Shown here piece by piece: positions 33,375 through 45,479 of a DNA stretch of 64,000 bases. The position numbers and the translations under genes are program-made. The DNA is from Ctenosaura bakeri (lineage: Eukaryota > Chordata > Lepidosauria > Squamata > Iguanidae): positions 868,001 to 932,000 of the forward strand of contig CAOLHI010000078.1 in NCBI GenBank assembly GCA_948474755.1. Direction: 5' to 3'. Position 1 is the stretch's first letter. Each line of letters opens with the position of its first letter. Under the pieces are notes generated by a model. That model worked only from the letters and a program-made list of their open reading frames with translations, made no database searches and was not told where the DNA came from.

Positions 33375-33500
33375 TTCTCAGGATGGGGGAGGATCAATTC
33401 ACCACACATGGGTTCTGATCCCTCATGCCAGCCAGAAGCAGGAGCCTTCTGCATTTCAAATCAGTTTTTTCCATTGGCCCCTGTCCCCATCCAGTCAGTT
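33375..33500 (+). repeat. Left inverted terminal repeat of DIRS element 1
   Basis: Pairs with 38862-38970 in reverse complement. The best-conserved part is GGGTTCTGATCCCTCATGC followed by an AAATCAGTTTTTTCC tract. Confidence 0.85.
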
Positions 33501-33570
33501 TGTTTTTCTCCTGTGTACCAGTCAGTTGTGTTTTCATCTCTGGCTGGTGTCAAAACATTAGTTAGTTGAA

Positions 33571-35846
33571 ATGGAGCAGGACAAAAGGAAAGAGGAGGAA
33601 TTAGAGAACGCTGTACCAGTGAGAGAAAAAGCTAAGTGTGATTCCGTCCAAAAGACCAAGGTTTCACGGATCTCGGACAATGAGAAAAATGATTAAATCC
33701 TGAGGCCAGTGACTAAGCGAGGCTCAGATGATGAAAAATTGGATTCTGTCCAGAAAGTAATTTTATAGCGACCACTAGACGATGGCAGTTGATCAGATTT
33801 GAGGAAAATATTTATTTCTTCAAGTGAAAGTGAACAGGAAGAGGTAAAGGTAACTGGTGGGCAGAAAAAGCTAACCAGTGAGAAGAGGCAAGGAAAAGAG
33901 CCTCATAAGGTAAAATTAGATTTAAAAAAAGGAAAGAAAACTGAAGGATCAGAAGGTGCAGTGGCAAAAAAGCTAGCGAAAGTCATTGCGATGGCACCGA
34001 AACTTACTGGGGCGGCTTCCGGGCACCATCTTGAATCGGCGTGTTCTAGGACAGCCCGGATGGCTGCAGGGACACCATACAGAAGCGCTTACAGAGAGTG
34101 CAGGGGGCGGAGCTATGTAAATTGAAGGCAGCATGTGCACACCCATGACGTCCAAGCAGACTGATCCGGTGGTGTCTGTAGTGCTTGCTGAGGCTTGCGA
34201 ACAAACAAAGGAGCTGCTTGCGTCAGTGACAGCAGAGTTTAAAGAGTATTTACAAAAAATGTTTGTGAAGGTGCTGAAAGTAAAACAAGTGGCAATGAAA
34301 GAGATGTCTAGTATAGTACAACAAAGTACTGGGGCTATGTTGGCTGAGACAAATGTACAACCGGGACCAGATACAGATGCCTTAGTAAAGGAGGCAGTTC
34401 GGTCACATATGCAAACATTATTGACTTCACAGGCACCACTGATGAATTTTAATACCGATGATTTACAATTTCAGATGGCATTTTTTAATATGATAAATTG
34501 TGAAGGAATTCTAATTTTCAAAACCAGATGAATTGGTCATGTAATCAATGAAATCAACAGCTCACATGAACTCATATAATGATTATGATAAACAGAAAGA
34601 ACCAACTGATGAGCTGCAACATGATGAAATAGGCCCAGAATGGAGAAGGTTGGATAATGATACAATGACAAAAAAGAGAAGTGGAAGTGAACAGATTTTA
34701 TCAAATAGTAAAGGAGAAGCAAGGTCAAAACTAGGTGAAAAGAGTAGAATGAATAGAGAGGATTTTGAACAAGATGACATGATGTTGGAGGAGATGGAAG
34801 TGGATCAAGAGGATGGTATAATGGTGCCTGAGGAAGAAGAGTATAATTCTTCTTCTGAAAAAGAAGGAGAAATAGTGTCAGATAGGCCTTTTGATAGAGA
34901 AAAATTTCATAATATTTAAGAGAGTTTTGCAGACTTTAGGGCTGGATTCTAATAGTGCAGATGAGGATGATAGGAAAGGAAAGAATTCTAAAGTAGTTTC
35001 AGTTATTAGAAAAAAGAGATATAGGAGATTGAAATTCCTTTGCCAGAGTTATTTAAAGATGTAATTCTGGCAGAGTAGTCAAATCAGGGAAGTTCAAAAA
35101 ATCTGTTAGGAGTCAGTAAAAAGCTGTATTTATTTGTCAAAAAGGATGTAGAGTTTCTTAAAACCCTGTTTGTGAATGCCCTGATTGTGGGTTTGGTGTT
35201 GGGAGTGATTGCTCCCTGGGAAGGAGATACACAGCTTAAGGAAGCAGATGATAGGAAAGTGGAGACAGTGTTAAAAAAGGCACATGATGCATCTGCTTTG
35301 GCAATTAGGGCATCTGTGGCAATATCTATGTTTGCTAGAGCTGCTGTACTTTGGACTCAAGACATATTAGATGCAGAAGATTTGTCTATGCAGTCATTGA
35401 TTAAAGCAGTAAGCAGAATTCATAAAGTTTTGAGGTACATAGCAGATGTAGGGCATGATGCGGTAGCTTTTGGACCAAGAAATATAAATTCTTTGACTAT
35501 AGCAAGAAGGTCATTGTGTTTAAAAATATAGGAGGCAGATCAAAAATCCTGTAACAATTTGGCCTTCATACCATTTAAAGGTAATTTGTTATTTGAGGCT
35601 CAAGCACTAGAGAAAGTGCTAGTTGAGACTAAGGAGAAAAAGCAGGTAATGCCTACTTTACAGAAGAAGAATGATAAAAGAACTTTTCAAAGTTTTAACT
35701 ATTCCTTTCATGTAGGAAGAAATGGTTCCAGGATGACAGAATACAGATCCAATAGAGTTTTGTGGTCCAAGAGTAGACCTCAATTTAATAGACGAACACA
35801 GTTCTCCCATCAAGGACAAAGAAAAGGGGGACAGACACAGTATTGA
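33571..35846 (+). pseudogene. DIRS element 1 gag-like ORF1, degenerate
   Basis: Successive broken frames start at MEQDKRKEEELENAV (33571) and include charged, low-complexity segments (ISSSESEQEEVKV; EEYNSSSEKEGEIVSD), a helical part (KKAHDASALAIRASVAISMF, ARAAVLWTQDILDAEDLSMQ; 35270-35420) and a basic Asn/Arg-rich C-terminus (KRTFQSFNYSFHVGRNGSRM; 35660-35846). This is the usual layout of DIRS ORF1 (nucleocapsid-like). At least five in-frame stops or shifts are visible, for example TAG near 33767 and TAA near 34917. Confidence 0.7.
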
Positions 35847-35869
35847 CAATCAGGAATCTCTGTGGGGGG

Positions 35870-37640
35870 AAGACTTCTGCAATTTGGAATAAAATGGAGA
35901 CAACATCAGATCACTGGATGATCAATGTCGTAAATTATAGTTACAAAATGTTTCCATAAGCCTCCAACGAGCAGATATCTTCCTTCTCCAGTATCCAGGG
36001 ACACGGTCAAGCAGGAATTAGTTTGGAAGGAAATTCATCATTTAATTCAAATGGGAGCTATAAAGGAGGTACCTCTAGAGCAGAGATTTTGGGAAGTTTA
36101 TTCCATCTTTTTTATTGTGCCCAAAAGCAACAGGAAATTCTGACAAGTATTAAACCTCAAGTATCTAAACAAATTTGTGAAATATCAAACATTCAACATG
36201 GAGACATTACAGAAAATAAAGGAGAATTTGAGGCAAGGAGACTTTATGGTCTTAGTAGACCTCCAGGAAACATACTTGCATGTTCCAATGTCAAGAGAAG
36301 ACAGGAAGTATTTGAGGTTTCCATACCAGGGTCAGCATTTCCAGTTCAAGGCTTTGCCATTCAGCTTTGCATCAGCTTTGAGAGTGTTTATGAAGGTGTT
36401 GATTCCAATAATAGCTTACCTTCAAATAGAAGGGGTGCAGTTGTACCCCTAGTTGGATGATATATTGATAAAAGCAGACTCAAAGACAAAACTACAGAAG
36501 GATATGTTTTTGACCATACAGACATTAGAAAGTTATAGTTTCCTTGTGAACTACGAGAAGAGTCATTTGGTGTCGTCAAAGATTTTAATTCATTTAAGGG
36601 CACAGATAGATGCCTCAGTGGGGAAAATATATCTGTACATTCACGTTATATTCATTCAGATTATATTCAGGTTAATGGAGACAGGAAGTGATCAAGGTGC
36701 TGGCATTAAAGTTTATAGACATAATGCATTTAGCAAGGTTGATGGGATTTTAATTTCAACAGTTCAATTGATACAGTGGGGCAGGTTCCACTCAAGGCCC
36801 CTTCAAAAGTTATTATCTCATCAATTAGCAATAGGAGCAAAAAGACACTACAAAGTTTTTTTGCCGATGCACTTGAAGGTGGAATTGAAATGGTGGCTAA
36901 ATCAGAAGAATGTCATGACTGAGGTCCCACTACACATCTTCCACAGAGATTAAATCACAATAGATGCAAGCCCACTGGGATGGAGCACGCTTTGCAATGG
37001 TTTTTCAGTGCAAGGTCTAAAAGTTCAATATAAATTTCCTAGAATTGAAGGCAGTGTGGTTAGCCCTGCTAAGGTTTGTAAAATTTGTGAAGGGTCAGCA
37101 TGTGCTAATACACACAGACAACATGACTGTCAAAGTGTACATTTGCAAGCAAGGGGGTGGTTACATTCAGTGCATTTAGTGACAGAATCAACAAAGCTGT
37201 TCAAATGGGCAGAGAAGAATGTAACATCCATAACAGTGGTTTATGTGAAGGGAGTATTTAAATGCACAAGTAGATTATTTGAGCAGACACTGGATTCATC
37301 TAGGGGAATGATCCCTCAACGAAGAAGTTTTTCTTCAGATAGAAAAGTGGTATGGTCCATTGCAAATAGATTTGTTTGCATCTGGAGGATACACCAAAAT
37401 TAAATTGCTTCTATTCCATAGATGGAAGCAAAGATACAGAGGCATACAATGCATTATCAATTCTGTGGCCTCAAGGAGTTCATTATGCATTTCCTCCAAT
37501 TTGCATTGTGCAGAGAGCACTTCTCAAAATAATAGAGGAGAAGGCCTCGGTAGTGCTAGTAGCACCATATTGGCTAAGGAGGCCTTGGTTCATTTTGCTG
37601 ATGCAAACGTCACAAGAGCCACATGTGTACCTGCCAGTCT
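35870..37640 (+). pseudogene. DIRS element 1 reverse transcriptase-RNase H, degenerate
   Basis: The fingers/palm segment reads VLVDLQETYLHVPMSREDRK and LRFPYQGQHFQFKALPFSFA (36240-36385). The catalytic Y-L-D-D motif at about 36450-36470 appears as YP-stop-LDDILIKA, with the Tyr codon mutated to TAG. RNase H follows (TIDASPLGWST near 36958; IHTDNMTVKV near 37108), then the C-terminal region usual in DIRS Pol (QIDLFASGGYTK; YAFPPICIV; VLVAPYWLRRPWFI to about 37605). The frame shifts several times. No integrase or protease is present. Confidence 0.8.
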
Positions 37641-38730
37641 GAAAAGATTTGTTAAATCAGAGACCTGTGTTTCATCCAGATCCCAGATGGCTTCATCTAA
37701 TTGTATGGAAACTGAAAGGAGATATTTAGCTAACCAAGGATATTCTAGGGAGGTGATAGAAGCTATTTTATCTTCTCAGAGAGCATCTACTCAACAGATT
37801 TATAATAGAACATTGAAAGCATTTTTGAAGTAGTGCTCTACAGTTAATGTCTTGGTTGATGAAGTTGAAACTCAGCATGTATTACAGTTTTTGGAGGACA
37901 GCATGAACAAAGGGTTAAGACCTAATACTTTGGAAAAGACAAGTAGCTGCATTATCAGCTATACTTAATATGGGCCAAGAGACTTTATTGGCTCATCCAC
38001 GTGTAAAAAGATTCTTGGAGGGAGGAACTTTAAAGTCATTCCCAACAGTTCATAGGTTTCCATCATGGGACCTTAATTTGGTGCTTAATACTTTGACGTC
38101 AACACTGTTTGAGCCCCTAAGAGACATCTTTGAGATTGATGTCTTTTAAGATGGTTTTTCTGTTAGCTATTACATCGACTAGAAAGGTGTCAGAGTTGGC
38201 AGGTTTATCAATAAATGTTAATCTCTGCAAATTTAAAGAGGACAAGTTGGTGTTATGTTTGGATCCTACTTTTTTACCAAAATGTGTGTCATCATTGAGA
38301 ACTGTGGTTGTCATTAACTTACCTACTTTTTGTCCAAATCCAACTCATGTTTTGGAGTGTAGGTGGCACATGTTAGACTTGAAAAGAGCAGTTAAAATTT
38401 ATATTAAAAGGACTAAAGAAATCAGAAGGACTGAAGCTTTATTAGTGTCTTACAATCCAAAGACTTTGGGTTATAAAGCAAATAAAACAACAATTGCAAG
38501 ATTGATTAAAGTATGTTATGTTATGACTACTCTAAAAAACCAAAACCTAGGAATGTGTGGCCACATTTGACAAGGTCTATGGCGACCTGTGTGGTCTTCA
38601 TTGGAAGATATTTGCAGTGCGGCAGGTTGGAAAGAACCATAAACTTTTATCAGGCATTATAAGATAGATAAGTACAGGTCATCACAAGTGGCATTCGATC
38701 GCAAAGTGTTGCAAGCAATTTTGTAATATT
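37641..38730 (+). pseudogene. DIRS element 1 tyrosine recombinase, degenerate
   Basis: The N-terminal part reads SREVIEAILSSQRASTQQIY then NRTLKAFLK followed by TAG (37741-37833). The catalytic core begins FLLAITSTRKVSELAGLSIN (38157-38216), where the Arg of T-S-T-R-K is the first catalytic residue. PHLTRSMAT near 38560-38590 supplies the H-x-x-R box. TFIRHYKIDKYRSSQVAF (about 38644-38700) supplies the C-terminal Tyr. Catalytic residues remain visible but lie in different frames and behind stops. Confidence 0.78.
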
Positions 38731-38780
38731 AAGTTAGTGTAGACCCCACCCAAGAAGTATAGGCTTGGGAAAATCTCATG

Positions 38781-38815
38781 TGTGGTGGATTGATCCTCCT
38801 GCCATCCTAAGTCAT
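38781..38815 (+). repeat. Internal complementary region of DIRS element 1
   Basis: TGTGGTGGATTGATCCTCCT then GCCATCCTAAG is a second copy of the right-end motif at 38937-38967, about 145 bp inside the right terminus. DIRS elements use such a region to template circular cDNA. Confidence 0.6.
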
Positions 38816-38861
38816 AGTAGTTACTTGGGGAGTTGAGGTTACGCTAGGAAAGGAAACTGAC

Positions 38862-38970
38862 CGGATGGGGACAAGGGCCCACGGAAAAAAACTGATTTGG
38901 AATGTAGAAGGTTCCTGCATGAGGGATCAGAACCCATATGTGGTGGATTGCTCCTCCTGACATCCCAGAA
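38862..38970 (-). repeat. Right inverted terminal repeat of DIRS element 1
   Basis: Reverse complement of the left terminal repeat. TGCATGAGGGATCAGAACCC then ATATGTGGTGG mirrors the left end. Confidence 0.85.
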
Positions 38971-39518
38971 TGACCTATTCACATAAGTACCAATCCATCA
39001 ATCTTTTTCCTTTCAGCAAATTGAAATATAGTAAAGCTAAAACTCTTTAATTTAGCCTTTTAAATTATGAGTAGTGGTTTTAATGCTGTTTTAGTATGGT
39101 TTTATTGTTCTTATTGTTTCTCTTTGAACTGTTGTTATGTAAATATTATTAATTTATATAAAATTAATAAGCAATATTATTAGTTCACTTACTTAATAAT
39201 GAAATGACATTGGGGACCTGTAGGGCATTTGTTACCATTTAGATTAATACTGAATTCTAAGATTTTTATAAGCAAAACTGCTGCCATGTCAATAATTTGA
39301 GTTCTTAATACATTTTTGCAAGCAAAGCAGCATGTAGGAAGCTTGTTAAATAAATCAAGTAGTTGTCTAATATGGGGAGTCTAAAGAGGATGAGTTCTTG
39401 TTCTATTATGCACACTCCTAATATGTTCTTAGCACAGTCCTGGTTTCAGTTCCATTTTAATTTTAGGCTAAAATATATATTCAATGGATTGTTTTGTTTT
39501 CTTTCAAAATTTCTACAG

Positions 39519-39779
39519 AAAAGTCAAGTACAAAGCCATCACCATCCAAAAGACGTTGTTCAGACAATGTGGAGGTTCCAGTTTCTAATTCAGAGAATGC
39601 ATGCCCAATTAACTCTTCTTCTGTAAACCATGTTCCTCCTGAAGAGATTCCTGCCTCACAGCTAGTTACATCACCCATCAAGTCTGAAGAGCAGGACCCT
39701 AAATCTGAACTAGCTTCTGTTACTTCTGTTAAAACACGTATGCAAAAGCTGGCTGAACAACGACGCTGCTGGGATAGTG
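39519..39779 (+). CDS. ANLN: Anillin exon 3
   Basis: It encodes residues 58-144, from the split Glu codon of EKSSTKPSPSKRRCSDNVEV (human [20 protein letters not shown]) to SSV-like SVTSVKTRMQKLAEQRRCWD. The acceptor is TTTCTACAG and the donor GTAAATA, phase 1 at both ends. The basic KPSPSKRRC segment corresponds to an N-terminal nuclear-localisation region. The middle is shorter and more variable than in human. At the end human has QRRRWDND; here one Arg is Cys (QRRCWDS). The RMQKLAEQRR block is the conserved myosin-binding-region neighbourhood. Confidence 0.95.
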
Positions 39780-41342
39780 GTAAATATTTTACTTACCATC
39801 ATAAAAATCAGAAAATGAATCAGTGCAAAGATAAAAACAAGCAAAACACGAGATTTCAATATCAGATCATATCCAGGATGAACTTTCTAGAAAGTCAGGG
39901 AAATGAAACTTTGTCAGTGAAATTGGTCAAAAGTTGGAAAAACTATGATTAAGATATACTCTTTATTGGATTTCCCCCCGATGCTGCTGCAAAAAGACAA
40001 GTTGCATTTGTAGCAGTTGGAGTAAACAAGTGGTAGATTGTTAGTATAATGATGCAAATATATTCCATAATATGATTGTATAGTTTTGAAAAAGTTTATT
40101 ATCAGAATCATATCATACCATAATTGTTAATAGTAAAATAAAATGTTCCAGAATGTGATAGTATTATTTTGTTATGGAGAAGGTGACTGGTTTCCAGCAA
40201 TAGGCAGGATAGCGGTAAAGTCTGTTCCTGGCACACTGCTGTTATACTTTCAATAAGAAAATTGAAATTGGCTTAGAAAGTAGACTGTATACAAAGAACT
40301 ATGTTATTACAAGGAAAAGTATTTTAATTTTTTGTTTTTGTTAATTAAGCAGGAGTTTAGACTCATTGTTATCTGCAGTTTATCATAGATACATACCCTC
40401 ATCCCAACAAAAGGAAATTATAAATTTAAAGCAAGACTAAAGTCTTCTGTCATTTGTCATAATTTAGAGATTACCTGTCTTCAAATGTCCACCTTGATGT
40501 GATTTCAAAACAATTTCAAAACAGATGTATTTCTTCAATAAACTGTCTATTTTCAAAGATGCTCATGTTGACAAAACTGCTTTTCGGTACTTGTGGTATT
40601 TTATACTTTTTTAAAAAAATAAACATTTAGTAAAACCATTATGACTTTACTAAATGCATTTTTTAAACCTACCTACCCCTGCATTTTAACTGGGTTATTT
40701 TGGAAGATGGGAAGAGAAATTTAGAAGTTGGTCAGGGGAAGTTAGAGAAATGGAAAATAAAATTTTGGTGGCAGTCCTTCTTATGCATATTGGAATTATC
40801 TGTATATAGCATGTTGTCTTAGTGCAGGGGAACAGAAGCTGCCTAACTCAAACTAGCCAATAAGTCTAAAATTTTTGTCTTGACTGCCCAGTAACAAATA
40901 AGCTGATAGTATGTAACACATCAACAGGCTGGAAGGAAAATAAATTAACTTCCTCAGCTTTAAAAAATGTTGCTGCTTGATTTTATTGAGGGAATTCTCA
41001 CTTGCCAAAGATAGCCATTCCCTGTAGTTAGTATTGGTTTATAGAGCAGCTGAGGGTAATCCTATTGTACATTAGGACATATCTGTATCGTATTCATTCT
41101 ATAATGTCTTACAAAAATTTCCATGGGTATGGAGTTTAAGTTTCTGAAGTGTGAGTACTGTCTCGGCACCAACTTTTTAAAATCCTGTTTGTTGGGAGAA
41201 GGTGAAAAGTAGACTCTTTGTTCTTTTCTCCCCTGTGTATATAGGATAAATATACTCTAGGTGCCTAGGAAAAGTTTGAATCTCATTGGTATTTATAGTC
41301 ATACTTTTATAATACTGGTCTCTGTACCGTCTCAATTTTCAG
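39780..41342 (+). other. ANLN intron 3
   Basis: 1.56 kb of AT-rich intronic DNA. No recognised repeat or extra exon. Confidence 0.65.
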
Positions 41343-41683
41343 ATATGCCTGAAAGTTCTTGCAGCTTTCCCATCCAATCAAAAGAATGTGTTGATTCCCC
41401 ACCCAGACAACGTCCTCTTACAGCTGATACCCCAATAGGGCGAAAAGGCCGTCTAGCTAACCTTGCTGCTACAATTGGCTCCTGGGAAAATGACCTAAAT
41501 CATCCATCTGCAAAGAAAAACAATACACAAGAAGAGCCTGGTACTACTTGTTTATCCAAATTGTCCACTACAAGTGGAGCATCTGCTAGCATCAATAGTG
41601 GCAGTGTGAAGCAGGATGCTGCATCCTGTTTGCAAAAGGCTGTTGAGTCATCTGTGAATAAGTCAGCAATCTCTGGGATATTG
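41343..41683 (+). CDS. ANLN: Anillin exon 4
   Basis: It encodes residues 145-258, from DMPESSCSF to SAISGIL (acceptor TTTTCAG, donor GTAAGTG; phase 1 in, 0 out). The highly conserved block [20 protein letters not shown] matches human [40 protein letters not shown] and SSVKQ-like SGSVKQDA follow (human [20 protein letters not shown]). In human the F-actin-binding region starts at about residue 231. Confidence 0.96.
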
Positions 41684-42372
41684 GTAAGTGTGATCATATT
41701 TAATCTCATGTGATTCCCTATCTAGCTCTTCAGAGCAGAGGCTGACATATTAGGCACCAATCCTAAGCGCATTTACTAGGGAGAAAGTTGCAACAAATAA
41801 ATTAAAAATTTAGGAACTCAGTAAGACAATCTGTTTAGGACTGTGGTGTTTGAGTGACACTTTTAGGAAAAGAAATTGGAATCTCTGGCATGGAACCCTT
41901 TTTACAGAAGTTGGGTGCTATGGATAGGGGCAATAATGAGATGCTAGCTTGATCTAATATCAGTGATCTGGGTCAGTGTGGAGAATTTGTATACAGTCAT
42001 TTGAAAGACAAAATGTAGGATTCAGTAAGCTGAAGTGAATATTGGCTATAATCATACTATAGTTAGGTATTTAGTTGGTGAGAGCTCCCCCAAAGTGGTA
42101 AGTTTTAACATATATAGATGCTCTGAGGAAATGCTGATACCATTTACAGGTTGTTGATTAAGCTGCAGTTGTAAAAATGGCAGTGTGAAGGAATGGAGGC
42201 GCTTGTTCAGACCTCCTAGAAGAACAGTTAAAAGCGCGCTTCAGTTTTGGAGCAGTGATGTAAGAATTGCTAATGTCAGATCTAAGATACTATAATAAAG
42301 TTTAGTCAGAATAATCTTCATTATCTTTTTGAGTCCAGTGAAACTGAGTATTTCTTACGTCCCACCTTCCAG
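41684..42372 (+). other. ANLN intron 4
   Basis: Short AT-rich intron; nothing recognised. Confidence 0.65.
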
Positions 42373-42577
42373 GGACCTAATAGTTCTGCAAAGAAAACCT
42401 CAGGAACTACTAACAGTTATTCTAGAGAAACTGAAGTACCAAAATTACGGTCACAAGAAAAGACTGTTCTTAAGCCTTCACTGAAACCAGTTTTGTCTCA
42501 ACAACTTCCTGCCAAAGACGATAGATTTAAAGGAACACATGTACAAGTTGATTGCAAGGACAAGCCAACCACACCAG
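42373..42577 (+). CDS. ANLN: Anillin exon 5
   Basis: It encodes residues 259-326, from GPNSSAKKTSGTTNSYSRET to VDCKDKPTTP, ending in phase 1. Acceptor CCACCTTCCAG, donor GTGACAG. Conservation is moderate, typical of the disordered actin-binding half. The anchors are SLKPVLSQQLPAKD (human KPIVKSTLSQTVPSKG) and the C-terminal KDKPTTPG (human SKDKSTTPG). The open frame continues a little past the donor, but only the spliced frame continues into exon 6. Confidence 0.92.
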
Positions 42578-43690
42578 GTGACAGACTAATTCATTCTTTA
42601 ATCAGCTTTCATTTTAATAATTTTGAACCTGGAACACACGCACAAGTGACTTTAATGTTCATTTTTGGTTTTAAACCGATTTGGGTCTTACTCATTATCA
42701 AACTGTTAATTAGATTTTAGTGCTGTATCATTGTGTTATATAGTTTTTTTAAGCTACCTTGTGTGATAAATAGCCTATAAGCATCTTTAAATAACAAAAA
42801 TAATCTTTAAATAAATTGCCTCTGGAAGCAAACATTTGTTAGGTAAAGGCCAAAGCTCTGCATATGAAGAGAGATATGTTGTTGTTGTGGTGGTGGTTGC
42901 ATGGCTTCAAGTTGTTTCCGATTTACACTGACTCTAAAGATAGAGAACATTAAGTGATGAATGTAATGTTCTCTAATGTTTATCACACTTTCACTTAGAG
43001 AGTGGCTATGTTACAAACTCCTTTGCTTACTTGTTTACCTGTCCATATGTGCCTAAAATTTTGAACTAAAACTATGCATGCTTGTTTGCAAGCTAAGGCC
43101 CATTGTTATTCCCAGGTAAGTGGCAGCAGTTCTATGTACAAAGATGATATGCTCAAGACCTAGTCTGTTTTAAATATTTGAAATGAAGTGCAGATAGGGT
43201 ATATATGGAATCAAAATAGATTAGATCTGGATTTCTAATACAAAATTTTTAAAATATTGCTGTTCTTACAAACTGCATTTTGTTTCTAATTTGTTTTGAA
43301 GTTTATTGTCATGCATGCTCATTTCATTATTCATACAAAAACTGATTTTATGTTACTTGTGAAATGCTTTTTTGTAAGATTCACTACAGTTTTGTTCATA
43401 TTAGAATGGCTAAGAATAGCTAAGGATGATATTTATCAGTTGTTACCCTCCAGTGATGCATGTGAAGTCATGTGAGGTTCTGAATATGTACAGAATCCAT
43501 CCATTCAATGAAAAGCATACTTGGGTTTCTGGCCATTTGTGGGGTCATAGTAAAACTATTCATCACATGGATGAAAAACACCAACAACAAGGTCTGCAAA
43601 TTGCAGTGTTGATTTAAATACTAGCCTAGTACCTATAGGTCTCCAAGAATTCCATGCAGGTGAGCAAGCAGACTAGCTAGACATGAGGGA
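42578..43690 (+). other. ANLN intron 5, 5' part
   Basis: AT-rich intronic DNA. A short antisense SINE-tail-like stretch (TTGTTGTTGTGGTGGTGG, CTTCAAGTTGTTTCCGATTT) lies at 42880-42940. Otherwise nothing recognised. Confidence 0.55.
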
Positions 43691-43912
43691 GAGCAGACTG
43701 AACCTCAGGAAGAACTTCCTGACAGTCAGGGCTGTCCGGCAGTGGAATCTGCTGCCTCGGAGTGTAGTGGAGTCTCCTTCCTTGGAGGTTTTTAAGCAGA
43801 GGCTTGATGGCCATCTGTCGGGAGTGCTTTGAGGGTGTTCCTGCATGGCAGGGGGTTGGACTGGATGGCCCCTGTGGTCTCTTCCAACTCTACATTTCTA
43901 TGATTCTGTGAC
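43691..43912 (+). repeat. CR1-type LINE 3' end, copy 1
   Basis: The sequence encodes the extreme CR1 ORF2 C-terminus ([20 protein letters not shown] then [20 protein letters not shown]) followed by the 3' UTR and an ATTTCTATGATTCTGTG tail. Over 205 bp (43701-43905) it differs from the copy at 58291 by one base. The 5' part of the LINE is missing. Confidence 0.85.
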
Positions 43913-45074
43913 TCTGTCCCTTTTCTGCAGTTAGCGTAGTAACGAAATGAGCTGCCAGAAAAGAGAAACATTTTGCTCCACAGCTCTCTTGCCCTCTTCT
44001 GCAAGTTTCCAGCAGCCTAGTCCTTTTTTTTCTTTTAAATGCAGTAACTTTAAGAGATCACTGGCAAGGTTGCAATCTATGTTTTTCGTTTAAGTTACCG
44101 TTAATAAACAGTCATTAATAATAGTGCCATAGAAATGGTATGCAAAAATAATTGGATACCCTAAGCAACTCTTGAGAGTGGGGCCTGGGAAGACTTTTGT
44201 GCTGTGCTGGAAGGCCTCTTCCTAGGGGAGACAAGAAAATAATCTTTTATTTTCTAGCCTTGCTTTATATTTTAACACCAACCTGCACAACTAGGTTTTT
44301 GTGAAATCGCTTTTAAAGTAAGGCTGACTGTATCAAGAATGGCAGCATATTGTAATTTGTATTTTGAAACCACCTCCAGTTCCTGATATTTAATAGCTGG
44401 TATACAAAATACTGAATCTTCAATATGTGGAAAAAATCAAAATGCATGTAGCTGAATCTTTTTTTTTTTTTGTACCGTATTTGCTTATGTAATCTGAATT
44501 TAGACTTTTCACTATAGGTTATTGCACTGTTCTGTGTAAGACCTGTTTATTCAGCTGGCAGCTTTTAGGGTAATCATAAAAATTTCCCATTGTAAAGTCA
44601 GAATATGTTGAGCAGCATAGAGCTGTCTGCTTTTTCAGTTAGCTGTTGATGGCAGATATTTGATCTCTGTTGAACTGATTTACCTGGTAGCTTCTTGGAA
44701 ATATCTGTGTTCAAGCCATAGAAATCTTAGATCTTGCAGCTTCTAGAGAAGGTTGAACATTTGTGTGAAGTTAGCTAAAACATTAATTTGAAGTGTTTTA
44801 AAGACATTTTGTATCTGTTTGTATGGTACAGCACTGTTTTGAGATGTTTTGGTGGTGTATGCAGTATGTTTTGTAAATACTATAGGTGTCTTGAAAGTCT
44901 GTTCTTCCTTAGTACTTAATCAGAACATGTTCAAATATGGAATCTTAACAGCTGGCACGTAGTTGTGTAGTACAGAGAGAAGCTTTGGAAAACAAGTTCA
45001 TGCTGCACTTCACATTATCTCTAAATCATGAAGAACCTAACTTGTTAATGAAGCAACTCCCATTGTTCTTATAG
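43913..45074 (+). other. ANLN intron 5, 3' part
   Basis: AT-rich intronic DNA with no recognised element; ends in the acceptor CTTATAG. Confidence 0.6.
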
Positions 45075-45265
45075 GAGGCTCAGGCATCAAGCCTTTTCTG
45101 GAACGTTTTGGAGAACGGTGCCAGGAGCATAATACACAAAGTCCTGGCATCACTGGAGGACACAGAACGCCCATTATCACTCCAAATACAAAGACAATCC
45201 AAGAAAGACTCTTCAGACAGAATGAAGCATCCTCAACTGCCAGTCTAGCACACCAGCTCAAACAG
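45075..45265 (+). CDS. ANLN: Anillin exon 6
   Basis: It encodes residues 327-390: [35 protein letters not shown] and ASLAHQLKQ. Human has [35 protein letters not shown] and THLAQQLKQ, so the exon is very strongly conserved. Acceptor CTTATAG, donor GTATGG, phase 1 in and 0 out. It lies in the actin-binding and bundling part of anillin. Confidence 0.97.
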
Positions 45266-45371
45266 GTATGGCTTGCTATATCATGACGAATGATCAAACT
45301 AGAGTACTGTACAGTAGTAGAGATGATAAGTGCAAGTTAACATAACACTTACTTTTTCTTGATGTGCTCAG

Positions 45372-45479
45372 GAACGTGAACGAGAACTTGCATGCATTAG
45401 AGGTCGTTTTGACAGGGGCAGCTTGTGGAGTGCTGAAAAAGAAGGGAACTTGAAGAAGAAAGGTCGAGAAACAAAACAG
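45372..45479 (+). CDS. ANLN: Anillin exon 7
   Basis: 36 codons in phase 0 on both sides: [20 protein letters not shown] and [16 protein letters not shown]. Human has [20 protein letters not shown] and AEKGGNSKSKQLETKQ. Acceptor ATGTGCTCAG, donor GTAAAAT. The exon ends in a basic, Lys-rich stretch. Confidence 0.96.

Larger units (their letters stand above)
33375..38970 (+). mobile_element. DIRS-like tyrosine-recombinase retrotransposon (intron 2)
   Basis: About 5.6 kb in ANLN intron 2, sense to the gene. It is bounded by inverted terminal repeats: 33375-33500 (ACCACACATGGGTTCTGATC, CCTCATGC, TTCAAATCAGTTTTTTCC, TGTCCCCATCC) is matched in reverse by 38862-38970. A further copy of the terminal motif (GTGGTGGATTGATCCTCCTG) at 38791-38810 is the expected internal complementary region. 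The order gag-like, RT/RNase H, tyrosine recombinase, with no protease or integrase, defines DIRS-type elements. All frames are broken by stops and shifts, so this copy is dead. Confidence 0.88.

Noticed and set aside
33375..38970. Endogenous retrovirus
   Set aside because: There is no LTR, protease, integrase or envelope; inverted ends and a tyrosine recombinase define a DIRS-type retrotransposon.
42493..42720. Alternative 75-codon frame running past exon 5
   Set aside because: It is the exon 5 frame read through its donor into the intron; spliced continuity with exon 6 and human anillin supports the donor at 42578.
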